Source of the DNA: Hortaea werneckii
Taxonomy: Eukaryota; Ascomycota; Dothideomycetes; Mycosphaerellales; Teratosphaeriaceae
Direction: 5' to 3'
Assembly (NCBI GenBank): GCA_037044905.1
Contig: JBAOKB010000024.1
Location: 248,001 to 312,000, forward strand
Length of the DNA stretch: 64,000 nt
The position numbers and the translations under genes were made by a program. Positions 35,262-45,370 of this stretch are shown here, one piece after another (position 1 is the stretch's first letter; each line of letters begins with the position of its first letter). The notes beneath the pieces were generated by a model that saw nothing but the letters and a program-made list of their open reading frames with translations, made no database searches and had not been told where the DNA came from.

Positions 35262-36347
35262 ATGGATCCTAACAGTGAGCACTCGGGCTCTTCACGCCCT
35301 CACAAGATAAATGTAGCAGTCATTGGCACCGGCGTCATTGGTCCACGCCATGCAAAGAGCGTTGTTTCTTGCGAGGATGCCACATTATTTTGTCTTGTGG
35401 ATCCCAGTCCTGCGGCTGCTCAGATCGCACAAGACTTCAATGTGCCTCTGTTTGGCTCCGTGAGAGAAATGCAAGAAGCAGGCGTGGCACCTGACGCAGC
35501 CATTGTCTGCACACCAAATAAGACGCACGTTGCCGTCAGCGAGGAATTATTGGAAATCGGCGTTCACGTTCTTGTCGAGAAACCAATTTCCACGACGATA
35601 GAAAGTGGACGTCGGTTAGTGGAGGCAGCAAAGCAATCTGGAAGACATCTGCTTGTCGGACACCATAGAAGATTTAACCCCTTTGTGACAGCTACTAAAC
35701 AAGCCTTGCTGGAGAACAAGATTGGGAGACCAATCGCTGTCTCAGGCCTTTGGACGACTTTCAAGCCACCAGAGTACTATCAAGCCCCTATGGAGTGGCA
35801 TGCGCAGGCCGGAGATGGCGGACCAATACTCATCAACCTAGTACACGAGGTCGACATTCTGCAGTACTTGCTAGGCCCAATCACTCGTGTTCACGCGGAG
35901 CAGACTATATCACAGCGAGGGCATGAAGCCGAAGAAGGGGCAGCGATCTTGTTACGATTTGCTTCAGGCGTGGTAGGGACTTTCGTGCTGTCGGATGCGA
36001 CTCCCTCACCTCATAGTTTCGAGCAGGGCACTGGGGAGAACCCACTGCTGCCGCAATCGGGGCGGGATTTCTACCGCATCTTTGGCTCAGAAGGGACTCT
36101 GAGTGTCGGCGATATGACATTGTGGAAATTTGGAGATGGAGAGCAAAAGACTTGGACTAGCAAGATTGGTAGTTCAGAGGTGGCCGTTGGCAAAGAAGTG
36201 CCATTCGACGAGCAAATCGAACATCTCGTACGAGTAGTGAGGGATGAGGAGCAGCCAAGATGTACGGGGAAGGACGGGCTGAGTGCCCTCATGGTCTGTG
36301 ATGCGGTCAAGACAGCAATAGCGACAAGTAAGCCTGTAGACATTTGA
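35262..36347 (+). CDS. Gfo/Idh/MocA-family NAD(P)-dependent oxidoreductase
   Basis: An intronless, intact 361-aa protein of normal family length. The Rossmann domain has INVAVIGTGVIGPRHAKSV (~residues 14-32) and the EKPIS motif (VLVEKPISTTIESG). The catalytic region contains GGPILINLVHEVDILQYLLG, with the conserved Asp/His pair. Relatives act on inositols, sugars and other cyclic polyols. It lies inside the quinate gene set between qutC and qutD, so a quinate/shikimate-like cyclic polyol is an attractive substrate, but this rests on position only. The ATG at 35262 places the cofactor motif a normal distance from the start. Confidence 0.85.
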   Translation: MDPNSEHSGSSRPHKINVAVIGTGVIGPRHAKSVVSCEDATLFCLVDPSPAAAQIAQDFNVPLFGSVREMQEAGVAPDAAIVCTPNKTHVAVSEELLEIGVHVLVEKPISTTIESGRRLVEAAKQSGRHLLVGHHRRFNPFVTATKQALLENKIGRPIAVSGLWTTFKPPEYYQAPMEWHAQAGDGGPILINLVHEVDILQYLLGPITRVHAEQTISQRGHEAEEGAAILLRFASGVVGTFVLSDATPSPHSFEQGTGENPLLPQSGRDFYRIFGSEGTLSVGDMTLWKFGDGEQKTWTSKIGSSEVAVGKEVPFDEQIEHLVRVVRDEEQPRCTGKDGLSALMVCDAVKTAIATSKPVDI

Positions 36348-36490
36348 CGCTGGCTCAGCTCTTCGCCATAGACAACGCTGAGAACTTGTAAGGCATCGCT
36401 AGTAGTGCGTAGATACAGCAGATGCTGTTAGGTCTACATAGAAAAGGCTCAATCCAGGTATGGAAAGGTACGGGGAAGCTGGGAAAACCC

Positions 36491-36860
36491 GACCTCACCT
36501 TTTCAATCTCCTTTCCGTAACTCAGTCCCATACTATCGAATCCCATTACAAAAGCTTTTTATATTGCGATATGGCAGAGAGTACCCGATTCACCGCACCC
36601 TTTGTCTTGTACCCAGCTGCCACGCGACCTCACCTCCAAAATCTCCATTCCGTAAGATGATCATATACCATCAAGTCCCTTTACAAAAGCTTTATATATT
36701 GCGATATGGCGGAGAGCACGCGCTTTTCCGCACCATTTGTCTGGTGCTTAGTCGTCGGCGTTACGAATCCCTTTAAATTACCTCAAGACATTGCCTTATG
36801 ACGGAGAGCACGCTCTGTACCGCACCATTTGTCTTGTGCCCAGTCGTCAGCGTTAGCGGC
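36491..36860. repeat. Tandem repeat, period about 135 bp, three copies
   Basis: Copies begin near 36491 and 36626, and a third, partial one covers about 36760-36860. Shared blocks include TTACAAAAGCTTTATATATT-like and GCGATATGGCGGAGAGCACG-like segments followed by a CCGCACCATTTGTCTTGTG-like segment. The copies are clearly diverged. No coding potential is apparent. Confidence 0.7.
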
Positions 36861-37063
36861 GAATGAGTACCTAGCATCTCGTTCCAGGATGTTGGAAATA
36901 TGCCAACATCTCTGCCTAGGTGCCGTTGTTGATCCCTCGGCCTGGGAGGCCGAATAGCGCAAGTACACACCCTATTATCACTTCGCGGTAGTATTTACTA
37001 ACAAGCAATCAGTCGTGGCGGTTCTTCCGCCTTTTGCTCCCTGCTGCTCTTTTTTGGTTCCCT

Positions 37064-37086
37064 AAAAAAAAAAAAAAAAAAAAAAA
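37064..37086. repeat. A-run of about 23 bases
   Basis: A homopolymer that reads as a poly-Phe end on the minus strand. It may be a poly(A) relic of a retroelement insertion or simply a microsatellite. Confidence 0.8.
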
Positions 37087-37224
37087 GGGTTCAGGAAAAC
37101 AGTAAAACAAAGACTTCTCTTCTCGGTGGCGGGAGTCTGGTGCTCCTGTAACGCCCAACAAGGTTGCACATGGTCTTTGGTTTCTGCTTGGAGCAATTCG
37201 CTTAAGGCCAGATGACAAAACAGA

Positions 37225-37455
37225 GATCCCTCCCTGACGGCGACAAGGGCCAGAAAAACAATTTCCAATAGAGATGCCTCCCTGGCGGCGACAAGGTCCA
37301 GACAGATCCCTCCCTGACGGCGAAAAGGGCCAGGAAAACAATAAAAACAGAGAGATTCCTCCTGGTGGCGACAAGGTCCAGAGAGATCACACCCGGCCGC
37401 GACAAGGGCCAGAAAAACAGAAAAACAGAGAGATTCCTCCTGGTGACGACAACTC
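37225..37455. repeat. Minisatellite with units of about 50-60 bp
   Basis: Repeated blocks of the type CCCTCCCTGACGGCGACAAG plus GGCCAGAAAAACA and GAGAGATTCCTCCTGGTGGC recur at least four times with substitutions. The minus strand stays open across it and gives a repeated CRHQEESLCF-like peptide, which is probably only a result of the repeat. Confidence 0.7.
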
Positions 37456-37743
37456 TGGTACACGACTAGCGCCCAGAACCTGGCGAAGTCTCCGGTTTGT
37501 ACACACCCCCGATTACGCCAGCAGACGCTCTCGGGGAAGCAGGAGCGGACTATAGCCTGGAAAAGGATATCGGCGACGCCGGAGCTGCCCTGGGAGGATT
37601 GCAAGACAGCGAATCCGTGGTATGAGACGAGGCGGTTTGGGTCGTCTGGAGCATCGTGGAGAGCTTCCCATGTAAGGATGGCTGTAGGCTGCAGAAATAC
37701 GATCAGATCACCTTTGCGTTTGCGACCAGGCTCAGTCTTCACG

Positions 37744-37905
37744 ACGTCCTTGTCCGCCGACTTGCGATCAGGCACCTGCATCGTCCTCACGACGTCCTTG
37801 TCCGGCGAATTCTGCTTGCTCTTCGATCCTTGTCCGCCGACTTGCGATCAGGCACCTGCATAGTCCTCACGACGTCCTTGTCCGCCGACTTCTGCTTGTT
37901 CTTCA
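37744..37905. repeat. Tandem duplication, period 80 bp, two copies
   Basis: The block CTTGCGATCAGGCACCTGCA occurs at 37761 and 37841 with matching flanks. On the minus strand both copies encode a lysine/aspartate-rich peptide (KSADKDVVRTMQVPDRK). The period is not a multiple of three, so the copies lie in different frames. Confidence 0.75.
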
Positions 37906-39677
37906 GGCTTTCCCGCAAGGTGAGCGGCTTGTCGAACCCTTTTTAAGCTTGCTGGTTTCCTGAAATGGATTCGATTGCGCTTTGATGTCGGAAAAGAGAG
38001 GCTTGACAAACAGATGGTGGTTTGTTTGCCGACGGACGGTTGATACCGACATCAGACTCATGTAGCAAGGCATCTCGGCAGGTATAGTGACGACTGCTGA
38101 GTAACATTTCACTGGGTATTGGAGACAGTTGGCCGTTTTGGGAAGCGACAAAGCGCAAGGCAGTGTTCGATTCTTGATACCACCTTGAAGGCCAAGAGTG
38201 GCGACAGTTCAGCAGTAGGTTGACGACATCCTCCTTGGTTATGGAGATCTTCATCCGCTTCGAGCAGACGAGTGGACACAGCAGATATTTCAAGGCGATG
38301 CAAAGTATGTTCCTTCGCGTACGAACCAGGGGCGAATACAGGCGACGCGGTGTGTGACCTGTTTACTTACACAGTACCTAGGTACCCATCAACTCAGTGA
38401 ACTGATGGCAAAAACTTCGGGGTTGGAAGCGGCGCAGTCTCACGGCTGGGGGAACACTTGTGCAGTCGGGCCGTACCGCTGACGTACATGACCGTTCGTC
38501 TAGCCCCGAGCTTGACAACTACATACCTTACCTAGGTACCTAGTATACAAGGCGACTTCCATCATGCTCAACCTGGACAAGCCACACGACCATAGCCGCC
38601 TTACAGAGGCAGAACGTTATCTAACACCAGCCAACGAGTCGGTCGAATCGTTATAATGACTTTAACGTCCCATGCCGCGATACCGCCGCCAACAAGGAGG
38701 CACCGGATAAGCATCTCGGCTTGCCTTTGAGCACATCAAATCACCATGCGTGGGAGAAACGAAAGAGTGTTTTGAGAGACAGCTGTGGCATACTTTTGAA
38801 GAGCAGTAGTACTGCAAATACTCGCTCACGTGCGGCGCTGAACATGAAGAGACACCGCTGGACATCCCGCGACCCCTTCGAGGCCGAGCACATTCTCTGT
38901 TGAACAACTGAGATCATGGGAATCCAGTACATCTTGGCAAATCTAGCAACAATCCAGCCATTGTGACGTCAACGCTAGGCGAGGCGGGTATCAGGCATCT
39001 CTGAATGCCAAAGGAGATCGATATGAAGGGAGGTCAATGTGAAAGGAGACTGGATTGGAAGAAGGCGGCTTTCGAAGAGTCTCTTGTGAAAGAGGTGAAT
39101 GCCAGGATAGGGCCAAGAGTGCCAGAAATGGTTAGTCCGTTGATAGGCGGCGGGCGGGTGAGTGTTGCCACATTGGACAAACGTCATTCCCACCTGAGGG
39201 ATGTCTTCAGGCGTTAAATAAGTGATGATCTAGCACCTGTGAATACCGTATCTTGAGCGCCCTCAGCGCATCTTCTCCTTTCGTCGATTCCCGTTCCACA
39301 ATGACTACCGTCTCAATGAGTCATTTACGCTGACCTGCCTCGCAGCCAACTAGCGTACCTGCATTCACATGCAAGAGGCCGTTGTTCTCTGCATGACCAA
39401 GCAAGATGACCGCAAAGCATCTGACACAGGGCAAGGATCATGCATGCATTGACGGTCATTGTCGTTCAGATGCACGCTTGTGCGGCTTGCAGCTTTTGTC
39501 TTGAACATGCACGTGTCTCTGGATAGCGTGGTTAGACAATCGCAAAGTGCATGTGTCGTCCTTTCTCGCAGTGTAAAAAGGACAATGTCGAACCTCCGAA
39601 ACTGAACTTACACACAACAACTTCAACAACTTCAACACCTTCAACACACCAACATCCTCCACGCCCTCCAACACTCC

Positions 39678-39990
39678 AACACCCTCCCTCTATACGCCTT
39701 CCAACGCTGCTAGCCGAAGGTACAATATAGTAGCGTAGAGAGCAGAAGATCCAACCGAGATCATCCCAATACTCTCTAATATTTTAAACACCCTCCCTTT
39801 ATACGCCTTCTAACGCTGCTAGCCGAAGGTACAATATAGTAGCGTAGAGAGCAGAAAATCCAGCGGAGATCCTCCCGGCACTCTCTAATATTCCAACACC
39901 TTCCCTCTATACGCCTTCCAACCCTGCTAGCTGAGGGTACAATATAGAAGCGTAGAGAGCAGATAACCCAGCGGAGATCCTCCCAACACC
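39678..39990. repeat. Tandem repeat, period about 108 bp, three copies
   Basis: The block ATACGCCTTC starts copies at 39692, 39801 and 39909 (spacing 109 and 108). Each copy contains GCTAGCCGAAGGTACAATAT and a TAGCGTAGAGAGCAG segment. CCTCC-rich microrepeats flank it on both sides (39640-39690, 40080-40158). It lies directly upstream of the hairpin element and of the 410-aa gene. Confidence 0.85.
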
Positions 39991-40000
39991 CTCCAGGCCC

Positions 40001-40075
40001 TCATCCACGTGACAGCGAAGTCGGAACAAGTTTACGAACTTGCAAGCGGGATCTGTTCCGACTTTGTTGTCACCC
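40001..40075 (+). repeat. Short hairpin (MITE-like) repeat, copy A
   Basis: A 65-bp inverted repeat spans 40009-40073: GTGACA at 40009-40014 pairs with TGTCAC at 40068-40073, and AAGTCGGAACA at 40018-40028 pairs with TGTTCCGACTT at 40054-40064. A related copy lies in reverse orientation in a qutD intron at 42342-42421. Confidence 0.75.
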
Positions 40076-40164
40076 TTTTGGCCCTCCGCGTCCTCCGCGC
40101 CCTCCACATCCTTCGCGCCCGCCACGCCCGCCACGCCCTCCACGCCCTCCACACACCCCCCAAC

Positions 40165-41450
40165 ATGGCCAACATGAATCAAAAAAGATCCGAAAAGACT
40201 CCTATTTGCGCCCAGTACCTGCCAGGAGAGAAACGTAAAGTCTTCCATTTTCCAAAGAAGATCGCGCTCACATCCCGCGAAGATCTCAACGATATAGAGA
40301 TATTCTCCAAGAACTACCACGACGACAGCGGGAACCAAAAGACGATGAAACTCCATTGGCGTGGGCCAGAATCTTCTCTCAAAGCCGGTGACGAGCTCTA
40401 CGTGTCTTGGGAACTTATGGACGAATACATCGAGCACCCAGCGCCTGCGTTTCCCATGGGAAGAATCGGTTGTTGGTCCAATTGGCATGAGATCGGACGG
40501 CTGGGATTGAAGGTCACTTTCAAGAAAAAGGGCAGCACTCAATGGTACGCTATGTACGTTCAGTATAGCAGCTTGGAGAAGACTCCTATGGCCGAAGGAG
40601 TCCCAGGTGCAACCAAGTCATACGCCTACGGGACGGCCATGCTTGCATTCTTACAGAACACAACGTGGGGTCAGAAGCCGCCTTGGGTACCGTATTTTGG
40701 AGTGCCCAACATGGTAGAGGTGCAGGTCGACCAGTTTCGGAAGCAGGCGGTTTGCAGGCCGGGTACGCCCAGCGAAGCACTACCGAACATTACCTACCAG
40801 CCGGGGACGGCAGTAAAACTACTTTCTAGCTTGAGGGTTAGAGACAACAATGGCGCAGCTGTGGGTGATGAGCAGCTCCAGAATGTGGACGGCACTTTCG
40901 CGAAGTTCGACCTTTCCTGGGCCCCAGGATGGGCGAAGCTTTCGTTGTCGAATAGGAAGAGGTGCGATCGCGACTTCTTCGGTCATCTCGTAAGTCATCA
41001 TTACTCCTATGTACATTCCAGACGTCGCTAACCGCAGCTCAGTCCGACCAGGTAGACTATAGCTGTGACGACGAGTCGGAACACAGCTCGTGCAAGCCCA
41101 AGAAGGACATCCAGGGACGAGATACGAACCAGTGTATCCCCTGCTTCCTGCGTGGCCTTCCGTGTTCCTGGACGCGGCCTGATTGGGTTGGTGGGCCCAA
41201 TTGGCACAAGACTACAGCAAGTCCCGCGCTAGCCCGCCAACAGTCTGCTAGGACATTTTCTGGCCCGTTCTGGGATCTATACTACGAGTCAGTCTTTGGG
41301 AAGCTCACTCCGAGGTTTGCCTTAGAGCCAAAAGAGGTTCCAGATCCAGGGTACGCACGAGTTCTCCAGGACCCTGAAGGCGGTATGGCGGAAGATGATG
41401 CGATGGAAGATGAGTCGGACAAGGAGGTCGACGAGGTTTTTAACGCTTGA
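40165..41450 (+). CDS. Unrecognised 410-aa protein with a Cys-rich zinc-cluster-like C-terminal segment
   Basis: Exons 40165-40989 and 41043-41450 (53-bp intron with CTAAC branch site) join in frame. The first ~275 residues look globular, with LHWRGPESSLKAGDELYVSW and several Trp-rich turns (WSNWHEIGRLGLKVTFKKKG). Exon 2 contains YSCDDESEHSSCKPKK and NQCIPCFLRGLPCSW, reminiscent of the second half of fungal zinc-cluster motifs, then an acidic tail. I recognise no family. It sits inside the quinate gene set, next to qutD and beside repeats. A DNA- or RNA-binding role is possible but only a guess. No frameshift is needed. Confidence 0.65.
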
Positions 41451-41780
41451 GCATTCTTCAGTAGCATTAGCTTATAACGGGTCATAAGGTGCATGGATGT
41501 AGATTATACCAACAATAGTTAGGTGCTAAATCAAGTGATTGGAAGGAATTGAAGTGGGTAGCCCGGCTACTATAGTGATTTCTTTTGTAATTTAGGCGTT
41601 CTTACGGCATAGAATTACTACAATCACTTGACACGGCGTTATCGATGAAAAGGGTGACAAAGTGCCATTCGAGCTAAGCACAGCTCAGCCTTGGCAACGG
41701 ATATAACTTGCAGTCGCTCTCCATTATGTCCACAAGCAACCCCGTCTCGTCAACAAACATCCCGAGGGAAGACGATTTGT

Positions 41781-42737
41781 TTATGCCTGTTCCGTCGTCT
41801 TCTCAACATGGTCGAACTTTTCTTTGGAGATGCTAAGGCCAGCCCCCTCGGCATCTTGTCTGAAGTCGGCCTCGCGAGCCTCGTCCTCGGCGTGGACTGT
41901 CCGGTGCGCCTTACGAGCAGGCATGATCTCAAAGAGGCGGTTCATGGATTCGAGAGGAATACCCTTCGTCTCTGGCATGACAAAGTACACCCAGATGATT
42001 GAGAGGATCATCATGGATGCGAAGAAGTAATAGACTCCGCAGCCAGAGGGACCCATGTTGGCGAACATTTGGGGCGTGAATCGAGCGATAATGAAACTAG
42101 AAAAATACCGTCAGCCGAGGTCCACAAGCTGCGAAACATGCCTTTTCCGTCGTATACTTCCACGCAGAAAGTATGTGGACTCGGGTGGCAAAGCACGATC
42201 AAGGTCCGTGTATAACTTACTTCCAAAACCAATTACTTGCCGCTGCAGACGCCTGTCCAAGGCTCCGAACCTGCTGGTCAAACATCTCGCTATTATAAAC
42301 CCACGGAGTTCCTGGGCTTTACGTTAGTTTAGGTATTCCAAGAAAGGGATAACAGCAAAATTGGAACAAATCCCGCTTCGAAGTTCGAAAATTTGTTCCG
42401 ACTTTGCTTTCACGTGGATGTCCGATAGGCATAGCAAAGAGTAAGACTTACCATTCCAACTCGGCGTGTAAAAAGCAGTCCTAGATTGGATCGTTAGCCC
42501 GGGAAGCGCAATGTTGTGGCTAGACGTTCAACGCACCAGAGGTAGAAGAAAAAGATGGCGGCAATGCCACCAGACGACAACGATGAGTTCCCAGCCGTGC
42601 TGTCGGTAGGGTTTGCATTGATATATCCACCTGGAGTATTGTTAGTGGGGACGTTGCCAGAGGGTACCATTCCTATCGGGACGGGGAGTGCTGGCCACCG
42701 AACGATTCCAACAAAAATGATCGTCAAGGAGAGAAGA

Positions 42738-42768
<31 letters not shown>

Positions 42769-44085
42769 TGTGGCTCACCGATGATCCACATGCACACAGA
42801 ACCACCGCCAGCACCAATCATAAGGAGGTTTCTCCTTCCAAGACGGTCGATGAGATAGAACAGCCAGACAAACGTCAAGACAGTCTTCACGACACCAAAG
42901 ATGCCAGTAGTCAGGAACGCAGTATTCCCACCAGAGATTCCAATCGATTTGAAGACTGTGAAGGAAGTTAGTAACGAAAGTTGAGCTCAGTGAAAGCTGG
43001 AAACACCTACCAGTCGGTGAATAATAGTTGATGCTGGTTTGGGGGATCCTATGTCAGCATATGTTTGGCTCAGCGTCGTGGGGAAAGCTTGGCGACTTAC
43101 GCATTGATACCAGAGCCGTTCTGGAAGAGGAAGAGCATGCAACCGAGAACGAATCGCCATTGGACTCTCTTATTCTGGCCGACGGCCTTGAAAGGCTTCC
43201 AGAATCCAACGCCGATAGCTGCGTTTTGCTCTTCAATGGCAGCGTCGATAAATGCAACTTCCTCGACGATGTAAATCTCGTCCTCGCGCAAGTTGCGGAT
43301 CCAACACAGATTTTTGATTGCCTGGTCTCGTCGATTCTTGGAAATGAGCCATCGAGGACTTTCTCTTAGCCAGAAAGCACCGATGAAGAGCATGCCTCCC
43401 GGGATCAGTTGCACAGCGAACGGGATTATCCATTGCTGATGACTTGGTTCCATATGCTCAGTCAAACCATAGTTTATCCAGAAGCCTACGAGCCCACCCA
43501 GCTGCCAGCCTAATTCGTAAATACCGACCAGTCTACCTCGTACTGCAGGAGGGGAGAGCTCAGAAATGTAGATGGGTACGACGTTCGACGTCGCACCGAC
43601 CCCGATACCAGCTATAACGCGCCCCGCATAGATAAGGCCGAGACCACGGTCGCCATTGGCGCCTAACATCATGCCGGCTCCCACAAGAAAGAGGAGGGAC
43701 CAGAGGATCAGAGAGAACTTCCGACCCAACCAGTAGGCCGATGCATACGCAAAGAGCGCGCCGAAGAAGGCCCCGGCTTGATAGATGCTGACGATGTTGG
43801 CCTTGATGAAGTTCAAGTGTGTCTCGGACATCTCATTGAAGCGAAACTCCTCCTCGAATGACTCCAGTGCGATAGTGGTGCCGAAGAAGGCGGAATCGTA
43901 TCCGATCTGACGATGACGGTCAGCCATCGATCTTCACTTCTCCCATCCCGTCTCGACGAAGAACGTCTTGATGAGAAACTCACCATGCATGAGGCGAACG
44001 ATGCCACGGTAGCGCAAGCGTACACCCGCCAGTTGTACACCGCTTTGGGTGTTGGTCGATCTTCGACCAAAGTAAGAAGACCCAT
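41781..44085 (-). CDS. qutD: Quinate permease (QutD / QA-Y), MFS sugar-porter family
   Basis: Eight exons on the minus strand join without a break: 43984-44085, 43101-43906, 43011-43033, 42779-42955, 42537-42630, 42452-42480, 42221-42311 and 41781-42096, 545 aa in total (QUTD and QA-Y are 533-537). The start MGLLTLVEDRPTPKAVYNWR and IGYDSAFFGTTIALESFEEEF are diagnostic for this permease. Sugar-porter motifs include GRRNLLMIG, RLVGIYELGWQLGGLVGFW, LRESPRWL and VMPETKGIPLESMN. It imports quinate across the plasma membrane. Two introns are odd: 42631-42778 carries a 29-base G/C homopolymer, and 42312-42451 carries the hairpin repeat. Divergent from qutB. Confidence 0.92.
42342..42421 (-). repeat. 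Short hairpin (MITE-like) repeat, copy B, inside a qutD intron
   Basis: Read on the minus strand it matches copy A at 40001-40075 with scattered differences, including the flanking CATCCAC. The inverted arms are less perfect here (AAAGTCGGAACAAA against TTTGTTCCAATTTT). It occupies more than half of a 140-bp intron. Confidence 0.75.
42740..42768. repeat. G-run of 29 bases in a qutD intron
   Basis: A pure G homopolymer on the plus strand, which is a C-run in the qutD transcript, just downstream of the 5' splice site at 42778. Confidence 0.9.
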
Positions 44086-45370
44086 GTTGAGTAGTGATGA
44101 ACACAGATCGTGTCAGGTTTGCAATGAGATAAAACAAGTTCGGCGCCAGCAAGCAACCGTACTGCAAAGAGGGAGAGCTCTCGTTGCAGATCGTGTCAAG
44201 TCTCTTGCTTACCACTTCGCTGGCTATGCAGGGGAAAAGAGAGGGTAATAAGAATTCCAACCCCACGGGGAAGTGCTTCAACAATCTACCAACCGAGCCA
44301 GATGAGGAGAAGGATGCAGGAGTCAGGACAGCAGAACCCGGTAGGTGAGACAAAAGGAACATGGTGTAGCGCAGGGTTCGCCCGGCGAATCTCTTCTCCA
44401 ATGAGGGCATATTGCCGTACCGACTTCGCTCTATCATCAGCCCGTGAAATGCACGAGATGGTGGGCCCAAGCGCAGGGTCAACACTAGCTGGACCTCTTA
44501 CACTTTTAGTGGAATAATGAACTTAGTCTTGCAGCGAATCTCACCAGACCAAAGCGAAATTTGATCGCTTCAAATCCATTGTCGAACAGCGAGGCAAAGA
44601 GTGTACACCTATTCAGCATGATATGGACACTGTATAGCCGTTCAGAGTGAAAAGGTTTAATTGGTATTGGCCATTTCTTGATGTCTTGGGCCCATCACTT
44701 GGCCGTGAACCACCGTGGATGAAGAGTTTTCCAGCCCTCACTCAAACTCATGGCCCGCAGCCTGATACAGCCTAGATGGGTGGAGTCCTCATGGTGGGCG
44801 CGTGGAGTAGAGTCAGGGTCCCTCGTGTGGAGTGTATGGGGCAGGAAGCTAGCGCCCGAAATGTTTCTTCGTGAGCTTGGCAAACCATCCACTGCCGGCC
44901 TCTCCATCCGCCCTGCGAGGTCGGCGGAAAAGGCTTTATCCATCAACTTCCACATGGGACTCCTGATCCGATCACGTCAGTCTTGCCCTGTCGTCGTGCC
45001 CATTTGGCTAATTATTATCGCAGCACGGCTTTAGAGTATACGCTCCGGTCGTTGCCGAATCAACTGAGGCCTAAGACTACACCCTGGGAAGTGTCAGCCT
45101 GAACGGAATACACGGCTATTGAAATCCATTTGTGAGAAAAGGTGTACAGTGTTCCTGGACTCGAAAAAGAATCAAGACCGACTATCTATCCAAGCTTGCG
45201 CAACGCTGTTCATCGTCACAAGCGGCAAACCTGCCATTCGGTACTATTTGCTCCTAATATCGATTTCTCTGGAAATCCCCCCTTTCTGCTGCAACCGGAC
45301 CATCCAGAGGACAAGACGAAACGACTAGAGTTATTGCTGCAAACGACCGTTCCGTATTACGCACGCAATC
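44086..45370. promoter_or_regulatory. Divergent qutD-qutB promoter region
   Basis: A 1.28-kb region between the divergently transcribed permease and dehydrogenase genes. It is the natural place for QutA control of both. A partial QutA-site match lies at 44926-44941. No gene is supported inside it. Confidence 0.6.
44926..44941. promoter_or_regulatory. Candidate QutA/QA-1F binding site
   Basis: The 16 bases GGAAAAGGCTTTATCC match 13 of 16 positions of the palindromic consensus GGRTAARYRYTTATCC known for QA-1F. The TTATCC half is perfect and the left half has one mismatch. It lies 430 bp before qutB and 840 bp before qutD. It could be a chance match. Confidence 0.35.

Larger units (their letters stand above)
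37062..38303 (-). other. Unrecognised coding-like segment, possibly a degraded gene
   Basis: Two long open stretches on the minus strand overlap the repeats: one from about 38293 to 37943 (SITKEDVVNLLLNCRHSWPS and a following helical part) and one from 37790 to 37062 (KSADKDVVKTEPGRKRKGDL, then AILTWEALHDAPDDPNRL). Their composition is more protein-like than the surroundings, but I cannot assign a family, start or introns. It may be a decayed gene or transposon piece. The wider region 36861-39675 otherwise shows only short open frames, the best being a 70-aa one at 39005-39217. Confidence 0.3.

Noticed and set aside
37062..37790. A 242-aa minus-strand open frame as a confident gene
   Set aside because: It runs through a minisatellite and into an A-run; the repeated peptide follows from the DNA repeat, so only a weak mention is kept.
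39005..39217. 70-aa plus-strand open frame
   Set aside because: Looks mildly protein-like but has no recognisable content, no introns and lies in a repeat-rich stretch.
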